Part shown: positions 1 through 13,300 of the stretch, piece by piece
How the letters are laid out: each line of letters begins with the position of its first letter
How positions within the stretch are numbered: position 1 is the first letter of the stretch
Assembly: GCA_037074765.1 (NCBI GenBank)
Contig: JBAMDO010000324.1
Span: 1 to 40,423 of the forward strand
DNA length: 40,423 nucleotides
Source: Mansonella perstans
Taxonomy: Eukaryota; Nematoda; Chromadorea; Rhabditida; Onchocercidae
Direction: 5' to 3'
Translations under genes and position numbers: made by a program
Notes under the pieces: model-generated
What the model saw: only the letters and a program-made list of their open reading frames with translations
Databases searched by the model: none
Told to the model about the DNA's origin: nothing

Positions 1-10
1 ACATGGCTAA

Positions 11-208
11 GTGATAATGATAATGGTAATGGTAGTGACAATGATGGTAATGATAATGATAGTGATAATGATGATAATGATAATGACAATGATGATAATG
101 GTAGTGACAATGATGGTAGTGATAATGATAATGGTGATGATGGTAATGGTGGTGATAATGATGATGATGGTGATAGTGATGATGATAATGATAATGATGA
201 TGATAATA
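11..208 (+). repeat. (GATAAT/GATGGT)n imperfect microsatellite
   Basis: The run alternates GATAAT, GGTAAT, GATGAT and GGTAGTGACAATGAT units. It reads as an open frame of Met/Ile/Val only because of the repeat. It is not considered coding. Confidence 0.9.
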
Positions 209-1136
209 TTTAAGAGCAGGTATATGATGAGTAAGACAGATCTCTGTTAGTGCTGCTGATAAATTATATGTTGCTGTGAAATGATATGAAAAGTGAAATA
301 TCTTTACATTTCGTCTTTTTTTCCCCTTCTTTGTCGTTTTTTTTTTTTTTTTTTTTACTGACATAGTTTTTTATTTATTTTTTGTGAATTCGATTATTTA
401 TAGTGATAAATTTTTCAATTTTCTTTTAAAATTTCTTCATTAATTATAACAGTTAAACAAAATGTGTGACTTCCATTCTTCATTCAGTGTAATCTATGAT
501 TACTTCCTATGTTGATATATGTTTAAATTCGGATATCCAGTTACTATCATTAGTAAAATTTTCTTTTTTTTTTTTTATGAAGCATCAAAATTTATTTTAC
601 TAATTTAATTATTAGAAGAAAGAAATTTTAGTTTCATGTTATATGTGTGCATGTATGTGTGTGTGTGTGTGTGTATATGTACATTTCCGTTTATATAAAA
701 AATAATAGTTCTGTTCTTATTTAATTGTTTGGTGTATTTTTAATTTTTGCTAGCTTTTACATTAAATTAATTTCTTTTTTTTTTTTTTCATTTGTTTGAA
801 ATTTCTTTAAATAGTCATATTTCATTTCATTTTTTCAAAGTTAACATTGCATTTTGTATCATTTTTTTTGTGTGTTATTCAATTTAAAAGAATTCTGCAC
901 AATTAACAATGACAGAATGAGTGAATGATGTATGTGTTTATTTTTCATTGTTATTGTTATCATCAAAAAGAAAAGAAAAGAAACGAATTTTTCGAAAACA
1001 TTTGATGATTTTATGAATGTCTTACGTGTATTACATGTTGTTTGTTTATCAAATTGAACCAATTGAAAGTTTTGATTTCAAAAGCAAAATGAAAATAGTG
1101 AATTTTATTTTGTTGATGTGAAATAAATGTTTTCAG

Positions 1137-1241
1137 GCAGCAATGCTTGATGCATGGTTAGCAATGCATGGTGATAATCTTTACCCTTGCCGAGAAGAGA
1201 AAGAACGATTGGCAAAAGACATGTCAATGACTTATATACAG
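1137..1241 (+). CDS. Homeobox gene exon: homeodomain helices 1-2 and TALE loop
   Basis: This exon follows a TTTTCAG acceptor and ends CAG|GTTATT. It encodes 35 residues, among them MLDAWLAMHGDNLYP and EEKERLAKDMSMTYIQ, and stays open in frame. It corresponds to helix 1, the TALE loop and helix 2 up to the start of helix 3. Phase 0 at its end matches the exon at 4293, and together they give an uninterrupted helix-turn-helix (MTYIQ/VNRWFAN). Confidence 0.88.
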
Positions 1242-2628
1242 GTTATTTTTTTCAAAAAAAAAAATTTCATTCTTTTTCATTTTTAAATTTCTATTTAAAA
1301 GTAATGTTTTATTTGCAAAGGATTATTCCTTGGAGAAAGCATTGATAATTTGACATTTATAAATACACAAAAATTTCTTAGCTTATTGTTATCATCATTA
1401 TTGCATGATAAATGATGCTAAATTTTACAAATGTCAAATTTGCAAGCAACAATTTTTTTTTTTTTTTTTTTTGGATTTTTTCCAATCAAATCTTAAATGA
1501 GGTTTTTTTTTTTTTTTTTAAAATAGTTCTTAAAAATGCATGGAAAGCATCATCACTAGAATAGGATACTTACTAATATAATAAGATTTCAGGCATTTTC
1601 TTCTTTTCTAGCATTGATATTACATTCATATAAAATAAAAGTAGTCTCGTTTATAATTTAAATTTCAAACTTAATGCACTAAAAATGTTCTGCATTTCAT
1701 TGCATTTCTTATATATATTTTTGATAATATTCTTTGCAAAAAAAAAAAAAAAAAAAAAGTATTTTTTTGCGCAACGCAATTTTAGTTTGTTTAATTTCAA
1801 TTGTTTTCAAGCTAAAATTTCAATCGTTTTCAATTGTTTTCAAGCTAATTCCCATATCTGATGATTAATGTGTTTTTGTTTTTTCAAATCCCTTTTGCTT
1901 TATAGAATACAAACTATGCAAAATAGTTATTTTGGGATATTTTCTTTTACTATTACTACTAATATTATAAACTCCAATAGTAACAAGAATATCTCTATTC
2001 TATACTACCATTATTTTGTAGACCAAAGTAGAAAACGAAAAGTTGAATTTTAACGGTAATGTAAGACGAAAAGTTGAATTTTGTTGTATGCATGTTGTAT
2101 TGTACGGGAGAATGCTAAGAATATCGATAAGATCCGTCAAAGGAGGAAGTGTTTTTATTTACATTTTCAATATGTTGTGTGTATGTCTGTCTGTGTGTGT
2201 ATGTATGTATGTATGTTTGTATGTATCTGTAAAAATGTTTTTTTTTTTTTTTATCTTTGTCGACATTCATCTTCAATCTCTCCTTTACACACACACATAC
2301 ACAGCAATATCATCATCCATTGTAGTTGTTTCACATCTGCTGTTCCAATTGTTTTGTTTAGTTGCAATAAAGTTTAATTTGTTTTGTGAAATGTTTTAAG
2401 TGTACATATGATATATAGAATATTTTTGATATTTATATATCACTAAATACTATTATAAATGATTTAATACGTGTAAATCTTTTATTTTATGAGAATTATT
2501 TAATTTATTTTTATAGATTAATGACAAAGAAAAAAAAAAAGAGTTCAAATGAAGTAAAAATGTAGGAAATAGCACATAGAAGAAGAAGAAGAAGCATATG
2601 TATCACATGTAGAAATTAATGTTGATGA

Positions 2629-2663
<35 letters not shown>

Positions 2664-3003
2664 AGTTGAATGATGAATTTAATTAGGATATGTACAACAA
2701 ATAGTAAAACTAAAACTATTTGTTGTATAATAAATATCATGTATCATTGTATCGATTTGTTTGCTTAAAATGAAATAAAAGAATAAAATGGATATAAAAT
2801 AAATTTAGTGGATATTGTTTATTTTTTTTAGTTTCTATTTAAGAGATGAATTATCGATCTATAATATATATATATATATAACTTTATAAATTCAACCATA
2901 TATTTAATTGATATTTTCTTTTTCTTCTTTATTCTTAGCAATAAATAGAAATGAAAATATTTCATTAAAGTGAATTTTTATGATTGAATTAGTTGATTTA
3001 TAT

Positions 3004-3034
<31 letters not shown>

Positions 3035-6000
3035 AGAGTTAGAAAGAAGGAAAAATTTTAGATTAGAAAAAGAAGGAAGGATGTAAAATTTATTTGATGG
3101 AATGGATTAGATTACTTAATGGAAGTGACAAAGTAATAGTTGTTATTAAGGGAAAGTGCTATTAGCTTAATGTTGCTCAATGTATGTCAGAAAAATGATA
3201 AATGAGCTGAATTTTTAAATAGGTTCAATGTGAAGTATGTAAAAAAATATTTCATGCTGCTATCGTATAACAACAAATAAATATAAATATTTATTTGCAG
3301 GATGATATTTTAAATGCTATAAAATATTTCAAATATTTGATCAATTCAATTCATTTATTTTATGTTTATGTTTTTCTAAAATGGAAATTATTATTATTTG
3401 TTATGATATGATATGATATTTAATCTAAATTATCCTTTATAAAAGGTGAAAAGAAAGAAATCATTAGAAAAGGAACTGTTGCATTTATATTTTATGAACA
3501 TTTGAATAAATAATTTCTTTTTAAACAATAACGTATAATGAATAGTAAAAAGTGTCAAAATATTTAGCGTAGCATTCATTAAAACATTTTCTTTAATATA
3601 TTAAAATATCTTCGATTATTGAAATGATTTATTAATGGTTCATTTTTCTTTGGTAGCTATTATTTGCTGAAGGTCATTTGATATTTGAAGTGATTACTAG
3701 ATGGATGATTGGTTGATCATTTTATAATGGAAAATGAGAATCCTCAACAAAAGAAGGATGGATGGGGTGGTGGTAGTGGTGACCTTTGTCAGGAAGAGAG
3801 AAAAAAAAAAGAATAGTTATTTCGTTTATTGGATAGATGAAGGATTTTGCATCTTTTTTTTTACATTAGAAAATTTAAAAAGTAATTTTCAAATGCTACT
3901 TTTTAAATAGCATTTTATAATCCTTTTTGATTTGATTCATTTGTTGCTTCTCAGTTACTATATATTGTAAAAAATTACCCATTATTATGCAGAAATATTA
4001 TTTCATTAGTAGTTAATTTAAATAATTTGTATATTTAGACTGCAACATATGATCTTATATCAATAAATGGCTAGAAAATTTGTCCAATTTAGAGCTGTTC
4101 AATTTAGAATTCTGAAACAACTTCCCCTTGATGATTTTTTGAGTTCCGCTATGCCTTATGTTAAATGTTTTAATAAAAAAGTGGCTTTTAGGTGCACTGA
4201 GATTTCTCACAATTTTACGTTTGTAGAATAACAGAATACTGTTGCTTTTGCATTTCAGTTTGTTTCGTTTTTTTTTAATCTCCAATTTTTAGGTGAATCG
4301 CTGGTTTGCAAATCGACGTCGCAAGCAAACGAAACGTCGAAAGACTGAAGCTGAATCACCGCAATCGTTTATGATACCATCATTGTCATCCTCTGTTGCT
4401 TCAACAAATAGGCACGGTACATTGACTGGGTTATTGGAATCAGAACAAGATCCGAATTGGCCATCTAAATCACCACTTAGTTAGTCTTTAAATGATTTCT
4501 TAACATTTCTAAATCACCTCTTAGTTAATCTTTAAATGATTGCTTAACATTCATTCTTTGATTTTAATCCACATTCTATACTATCTTCCGTCATATAAAA
4601 ATATAATTGATTAATGTATAAAAGATTTCTTCTAAAAAGAAAATAAATAATACATACTATAAAGTATTTTCTGATTTAGTCTGATTTAGTCATATTTAAA
4701 CATGGGGCGCGTCCGATAATTGAAATTGTTATAGTTGTCACATCACTGTGCGAAAATTTCCCAGTTAAAAGTGATAGTCAATAAAGTATTACATATGAGA
4801 ATGGGAACCTTTAGATATTTATAGTTACGCAGTTGACATGTTTCTTACACTAATTTATCAGATAAGCTATGGTATTGTTCTTGTTGTTTCTTCCGTTAAT
4901 TGTAATTTTCTTTTTTTTTTGATAAGGAAAGTGGGAGAGATGGAAAAAATAGAAATTGAATTGTCACTCAGTGCTTATAGTAGATTTAAGTGTATTTAAT
5001 TTGTACAGTAAACAGTACATAATTATTGAATGTTATATAACGATAACCTGAATTTCCTGAGAAATACAGTATAAGTTAATATGTAGCCTTTTTGTTCTGA
5101 AATTTCTCAATAAAGTAGATAAGGTTTTCAGTGGAAAGCGGAGAAGAATATTGAAAGGAGTTGTAATAACTTCTTTCAAATCTAAATATTGGAACTAGAT
5201 TTTGATACGCTAAGAGAGGTAATTAAGAGAATATTATTTATTGTAGTAATAGCTAGCATTAATCATTATTCTGTGTCATCAATTTTTAATTATATATGTA
5301 ATAGAAGAGGGAAAAGTTGATTTATGTGCTAAATGCATTTCATTTAATAGAAGACCTCTATTATATGAGAATGATAAGAGATACAATAAGTAGATAATAC
5401 TTGTATGCATTAAAGGTCATATAGGTATCAATTTTTTTTAGTCTATTTTTACAGTTATTCGATACAATCCAAAATATATTTTCATTGTATATGTAGAAGT
5501 TGGGTATTGTAAAAAGTTGCAACAATCACTTCACTTCCCAATATTTTATCATTACTCTTATTCTAGCAGCAATTTTATTGCCGTAGTAGTTATTTTACTG
5601 ATCATCTTAAATTTGTTATTATTATTATTATTATTAGCAATTTTTGGCATCATTATTGACGTTAGGAATATTTCGTTTACTTCAAATTATCAATCATTTC
5701 GTTTTTGTTAAATTGATGAACATAAATTCGCTTATTGCTACTTGATGAACTGTTCAAGTAATTTTTTACTTTTTCATCGAGTTTTCAAATTAAATAATGT
5801 AGTATACAATCGTAACATATTTAGATATGACATTTTGATATCCAAGCTTCATCTATTTCTTATGATGAATATTTCTTATGATGATTATTCTTATAGTGCA
5901 CAAGATATTTGGTTTGAGTTGTCAAGGACAACCATTTCTTCCGTTCTTTATAAGTCTATTCCTGTACTATTTTCTATGTATCATAGCAACCTGAAAAAGT

Positions 6001-9000
6001 TATGAATGGAAATTATTGGTGTTTTTATCCAAATTTAACATTCATGCAGAACATCTTGGCATCTGAAATTGTTTAATTCCCATGATATCAATCATTGAAG
6101 GAATAATAATTGTAGTGGAGAATATGTAAACTGACTTCTTCATTGATGATAGTTGATTGGATAGTAGTAAAAACTGATTGAACTTGCAGATAAGGAAAAA
6201 AATTGGAAGCCGTAAAGAGATAAGGATTTTTGATGAAAAAAATTGGATAATTTGAAAAAGTTATAGAATAAGATAAGTTATTGTCATATAATTTTAAGGA
6301 TTTCTTTATTTTTTTTATACTTTAGCTTTTCAACCTCCATTTAACTTAAGGACTGTTAACAAAATGGTTCAATTTTTATTTAGCTTTTAGATTTCATTAA
6401 GAATTACTGGATTTTAATTAAATTGGGAGCCAAGTGAAGGTCAGAAGTGCCTTACAGAAGGATATAAAGCATTACTTGTGAAATAGAAGAAACTAGTTAA
6501 AAAAAGACGAGAATTGGGGTTTTTGCTTCATCGAACTGTGAATGAAGCGTGAGCAAATGTTATTAATTAGGATGATACCATAAAGGAAAAGCCTAAGATT
6601 ATTAGTTTAGTGAAAGCTGTGTAACAAAAAGAAGTCGCGAAATTTTTGAAATATTTCAGCTGAATAATGCTGAAATATTTTAACTAGCTTAAAATTATGG
6701 GACATAGGCTATGGGACATAAGGCATTAAGCAGGTGTTTTTATAAATAGCAAAACAAAAAATTCTTTTGGCACTATAAAAGTATATATGTATATTTATAT
6801 ATATGTATGTCGCGATTTTTATAAAAAAGTGAAAAGAGCAAGAAAATTTAAATGGACAAGATAACTGACCTTTGAAACATTTGAGCATGTTTAGTTCTTT
6901 GTAGCATCTTCTCCAGCTGATCCAATGAACCGATCAGCAAATATTATCGGAAATTTTCGTGGAATTCGAATTTTTTTTATAATTGGCTTTAAGGTTACGG
7001 GAAAAAAGTACTGTTACTTTGTAGGAAAAACTGATTTCTCACAAATATATTTTTGAATATGTTAAGTCTTTCGTAGTAGCTCACATTTATGATATGTATA
7101 AAACTAGTTTTAATTCAGATGTACTTATATACGTGTTTATTAAACTTCGAGTTTATAACTTCTCTGGTATCATCTAGTCTTATTTTTTTCGTTACAATTT
7201 ATGAATTCGTGATTGCAGGAGATAAGTCTGAAATTTTTTATTTTGTTCCTTAAAATTTTTAAGCTCAAAAAATTCCACTATCAGTTAATACAATTCATTG
7301 TTTTCCAAATCCTTTTTGAAATATTGCAAACTTTAGTAATTTTCAAATCTAATTTATGAGATTTGGCTAATGTCAAAATAAATTATAGTTGAGCGTTTTT
7401 TGAATTATTGTTATAGTAGTAATAGTAGTTGGTAGCAATAAAGCAGTAAAGCAAAGTAATAAAGTAATACTTTATATAATCACTAAAATAATGGAAAAAA
7501 AAATACTTTAAGGAATGGAAAATTTTTTTTTTTTTTTTAGAATTTACGCCAGTAGATAGTACTAACAGCTTTTTCTTTGGTGACATATAAAAAGACCAGA
7601 TGTTCATTTCTCATCTTTCTATCCTTTTTGCCATAGGATTAGTTGAAAGGGGGAGAAATAATCATCCAGAAAATGGAAAATCCATTTTTCTTTTACGTAT
7701 TCTCAGGAAATGCAAATCCGGTTTTTTGGTTCTCCTTTTTTGTAAGGAATTTCTTTGTAATGCAAAAGATTGAGAAATGAAGAAATGTCGAATTAGTAAT
7801 GTTTAATAAATTTCTCATATATGATTGATTATATGATATTTGTTAAATTCATTAATACATTAATTAGTAAACTTACTGATAACATCATTTTGGCATTGAT
7901 ATTGATTTGAAGTTTAAAAGTATTGTTTGGTAAAAATTTTTGAGAATTTGAATGTGATTGGATAACTTAAAAAAAACTGAAAGCTAACTTGATGAGATTT
8001 CATTTTTTTTTTTCATCTTTTAAAATTTCAAAGGGACTTTTTTCAAAGAATGAAATTTGGTATGACAGTTGTATCTTCTTTTCTCTCGCTCTCTCTCTTT
8101 CTCTCTTTCTCTCTCTCTTCTTTCTTTCTCACTCTTTTTTTTAATTAAAATTTTCAAATAATTATAACTAGTGAGAGGATTCTTACCTCTTTTGTGGAAA
8201 AATGAAATTTTAAATTTCAATTGAGTTACATGCAAGAAAGAATAATGAAATTCAATAGAAAAGAAAGTAAGAGAGAGAGAGAGAGAGTGACAGAGAATGA
8301 GAGGAAAAAAGGAAGAAAAGAGAGAGGGAAAAAATGAGGTTATAAGATTAAAGGTCAATAAGCATCAGTTTCTGACATTGAAAGAGAGAGAGAGGGTAGT
8401 AAAGTTGAAAAGAGGTGATTGGTTTAGATGAGAGTGTGAGTGAGTGTATCGTATCGGTTGCTGTGTTGAAGGTATTTGTGTGCAGGTGGTTGAAATGGTA
8501 GTAGTAGGTAGGTAGGTAGGTAGGTAGTAGTAGTAGTGATGATGATGATAATAGTGGTTGTTTTATCTTGTCCTGCGTGATTCCTTTGTTATTATTGACT
8601 GTTGTGATAGTAGTGATAATGATAATGAATTTAATTGAAGAAAAATAACAATGATACGAATGTTCCACTTTCTCCAATAAGAAATTGTTATCTTAGATGA
8701 GAAAATGATGGAAACAAAATTGCGATCCTGTTATGAGTATATATATATATGTGTGTGTGTGCGTGTGTGGGTGTGGGTGTGGGTGTGTGGGTGTGTGGAT
8801 GTGTGTGTAGGTATTGTTTATTTCTTAATTTATTTACTATTAAAATTAAAATGACGTATTTTAGAAAGTTTTTATCTCTAAAGCATATAATTTTAAACCT
8901 CAAATCTAAAATTATTATTATATGCTTTTTATTGATTGTAAACAAACATTCTATAGTGGTATACCTTTGAATTTCAAAAAATTTATAGTATATCGTAGGA

Positions 9001-9542
9001 TAGAATAAATGTTGAATATTATTGGTTAGTTAAGGCATAAGTTTAGCAAGCAAATAATAATAGATGGAAAAGAAAGAGGATCTCATACTGGTTATTTTCT
9101 CTATTTGACAAGAAGCATTGGATTATGTCCACTGTGAATACATTTTATTGGACATTTAAGCCACATTGCTTAAGATGACACATAATTTGACATAAATTCG
9201 AATGAGCATTTAGATCATTCTGATCGTGCATCCTACATTTAAACATATCCTAACATTTGTTTGTTAAAGTTAATAATTTCATATTTCTTTCTTTTTTCAT
9301 TTTTCAGTTTCCTTATTTAATATTGATTATTTCGTTTTCTGTTTTTTTGTTTTTTTTTGTTTTTTACCTTTTCATTTAGCAAATTTAATAATTCAAGTCA
9401 TATTTGTATTTAAAATTTATAAATTGAAGTAAAGCAATTTCTTCAAAAATGCATTCATTTTTCTCTCATTGTTCCATTTCTTACCGAAAGAATATGTTGA
9501 TGATAAAACAAAAATCTTTTGTGAGTTAAAATTAAACAACGA

Positions 9543-9577
<35 letters not shown>

Positions 9578-10343
9578 GAGGGAGAGAGAGACCTTCCACT
9601 CCCATTAACTATGGATATTTAATGGAATTGAATTGAGTAGAGTAGAGTAGTTGGAGGGAAAAAAGGGGTAATTGAAGTGAAATGAAATGAAATGAAATGA
9701 ATGAATGAATGAATGTCATCTTGTCTGTCTCCTTTCTTGCCTATTTTCATTCAATTCTCTTTTTTTTTTGTTTGCCTCCAGCATTGGGTCATTTTCTTCG
9801 ATTGCTCCAACCTTTTTGCCTAAAATATATCAATAGATAGATAGATAGATACAAGATATTTCAGCCCTAAAAATGGTCCTCAAATTGGTCAATTGTTAAA
9901 AAAATGCCCATTTTTATCACTCAAAAAAAAAAAAGAGCATGAAAGAATGAATCGATTCTAAGCTTCATTTCATTTCATTTCATTTTTTTGCATATTTTTC
10001 TTCATTTCTGTTCAAAAAATTCTCTCTCTCTCTCTCTCTCTTTCTATTCCATAACTTTAATTTTCTTTTTTATTCGCATTTTTTTTTTTTTTTTTATTTA
10101 ATATTTTGTTAAATTTTAATTAATTTAATTGTTTCTCATATTTTTGGAAGAAATATTCAAAAAAAAAAACTATCTATTTGTGTTCCTATGCACGCTACAT
10201 TGAAATGAATTAGCGTGCTGTAACCATTACTGAAAGTTACTGGATAATCCCTTGAAAATCCTCCGTGATCGGGATCGGGAATTGCAATTATTTCCCTTGA
10301 ACGAGGAATTCCTAGTAAGTGTGAGTCATCAGCTCACGTTGAT

Positions 10344-10378
<35 letters not shown>

Positions 10379-13300
10379 GCCCGGGATTTCTATCATTTGC
10401 TTATGTTTAATTTGTGATACTTGTGTAAATTTTCCTATATGAGAATAACCATAATATAACAATAGTTGTTGATTAAAACTAATAAAAATTAATTAACTAA
10501 CCTTATAGCAATATTTGATTTTTGACAACAACAAAGATCAACTGAGGATCATTGTTGATAACGTTAGATATCAACAGTAATGAACTAGACTAACTTATTG
10601 AAAGATTTTTTTTGTTCTCAGAATATTCCAGCAATTATATTTTCTTTATCAATATTATAGATAGATGAGTAATCTTGACAAGATTGTATTGAAATTGATA
10701 TGTTTGCTTTTATTGTTGAAATTTATCTTTAACATATATGCTATTAGCATTAAATATTTACAGAGAGGAAGATTTGTTGTTTGAGATTTCTTTTTGCTTA
10801 TTGATTCTTCGATAAGCCGATTGCGAATTTTATAAAGTTTGCTGATTGATTATTAATAATTCTGGTGGAGTATTTACCTTTAACATTTATTCATTCCCGA
10901 GAAAGAATAATATTCAGGAAAGTTCATTAGCAATGCTAATGATGATGATGTGATGTGCTCTCGAAACATTTGCTATAGCTCATTGCAATTTTATCTTTAA
11001 CCTAAATTTTTACCAGAAACTTGTTCTTTTGTTTATTTTTCAGCATTGCCATTTTCTGTATACATAAATCAGATTACTGCTCCCTTTGATCATTATGTGA
11101 ATAAACAGAAAGAACTTTAAGATAAATTGAACTCTGTGATTTATAATTTGTCTCCTTTTTTTTTCTATATCACCAAAACAGGTCAATTATTTATTTGTTT
11201 CGAACATTAAATGATCTTTGCACTCATTGTTTTATAATTAGAAATATCATGCCAGATATCTTTCCTTAATAGTGCCAATTAATTACTGGTACAAAATTTT
11301 TGTGCTGTACATACATTTATTTGTTTTTGTTAAACTTTACTTTGTGGACTGCAAATATCACTTCACATCTATTCATTCTCGATAAAGAGTAGTAACCAGA
11401 GAAAATTCATTAGCAATATTAATGATGATAATAATTTGTTTAGGCTATGTATATACTGCTGTCATTACAATCGCTATATCACATAGCAATCTTATCTTTA
11501 ATCTAATTTATCAGAAACTTTACATACATATGTGTGTGTGTTTACATACATATGTGTGTGTTCATAATAAAATATGTAGATTTCTTAATTGCAAAAAGTT
11601 TTTATATGTTTGATTTTTGAAGGTTTTTTTTTTTGCACGAATCAACTATTCGTATGGAAGAGAACAGGTATTGAAATGATCAGAAATGACAAAATTGAAA
11701 AAGGAAGTTCTTTTCATTTTCCCGACTTTACGAATGTTAGCCTTTTTCTAAATGAAAAATTTTAATTGCCATCTCTAATACTACTACTTCCATACTGACT
11801 GCAAATATCAAGTACTTCATTTTCATCATCGAAGAAATTCGATCTTTGTTATCAATGTTTATGTACAAAATTCATATTTATGATTACTGCTATATCTGGA
11901 TGCTATCTAATGATTGATTTTCTTTCTATGCATTGGTTTTTCCAAGTTAATATGAAGATATCCAGGAATGTTGTAACAGTAGGATGATAGTGATAATATT
12001 TAGTCGTAGGTCAAATTATTGTTCTCCGTTAAATATCATTTATTTGTGTTGGTAGTTAATAGCTGATAGCTGTAATATAAATAGTAGAAGGTTAATGTTT
12101 ATAGAAATATTTTAATGGTTGAAATTTCAAATCATCAAAGTTTGAATTTCTATTCTGAAACACTATTCAATCATTGCTGGTTGCTATGCGCTTTTTCTAT
12201 GTATTTGTTGTGAAAAAGGAAATTTGGCAAGTATGTACTTCAGCTAGAAAGTTCAATTAGAAGTATCTACTTCCGTTTTACTACAATTCTTTTGCTCATT
12301 TGCTTGAGGCAAAAGAAATATGCTAATAAATTATTTTTAATTGTTTATCTGATCTAATGAAGTTTATAGTTAATGAATTGTTTTGAATATATGAATTTGC
12401 TAAAATATGAACTATCAAGTTAGATTATATTTCTTACACTTTATTTAATTATATGAAAAATTTTATGATCAATTGGATGATATTTATTATTTATTTATTT
12501 ATTCTTGTCTTTTTTTTCACATGGATAACTTTAGGTATGTTTTTTTTTTGAAAAGAATGGACTTGAGTTTTATTTTTTTATTTATTTTTTTGTTATTCCA
12601 TTTTTTTTTTCTATAATTTGAGCAAAACATTTTCGGGATAAGATAATGCAGTACATTGAATTGATGGAATTAAAAGATGGATAAAGGAAAGGAGTAAAAG
12701 AAAAGTGAAAGAAGAGAATCAACCTATTTGAAGAGTGTTTTGCCTGCTCAAATTTTTTTTTTCTTCTATTTTGTCGAATTGAAATGTAATGTGTCAGCTA
12801 GAAAAGAAGAGAGAAGATGAACGAGTTGAACTGAGTTCATATGTTGTCAATATTTAGGTTTCGAAAATTCAAATATAAAACTTACTTTTTTAGTCCATAC
12901 TTAATAAAATTAGTTTGTAAAATAAGTTTTTATTAAAATGATTTATTAGAGATGTTATATAATTCAAATCATTTTAGACAATACTGATCTATTTTTTAAG
13001 ATATTTGAAATAGAACTATCAGCGTTTGTTTCAAATTATTGGGTTGTGTTGTGCTTTTTCATTTTTTCAAAGCAAAATGAAAATTTCACGGTGTTAATCT
13101 TTGGTCAGCAGAGTTAGGTGAAGATAGCTTCTCTCATTATAGATTGTTAATTTTAACATCTGGCTATTATTAGTTTTAGTGGTGAAAGACTTCAGCAATC
13201 TTGGGATAATCTTTGGTTTTTAGCAATTGGACATGTAAAGATAGAACCTTGACAATTTTAATTGTTAGTTTTGCTCCATATTTGAAGAGTATTTTAAGCT

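Noticed and set aside
11..250. 79-codon open frame rich in Met/Ile/Val
   Set aside because: It is a translation of a GATAAT/GATGGT microsatellite with no natural protein composition.
2043..2399. Two overlapping open frames with Cys/Val/Met runs
   Set aside because: They follow TG/TATG repeats and poly-T in an intron of the homeobox gene. There is no domain.
6421..6660. Peptide-like + frame (NWEPSEGQKCLTEGYKALL...) with several stops
   Set aside because: The stop frequency is close to that expected by chance at this base composition, and no family is recognised.
8020..8677. Two minus-strand open frames of about 110 codons
   Set aside because: They are made of Ser/Leu/Phe and Arg/Glu runs from CT/GA and TAGG repeats.
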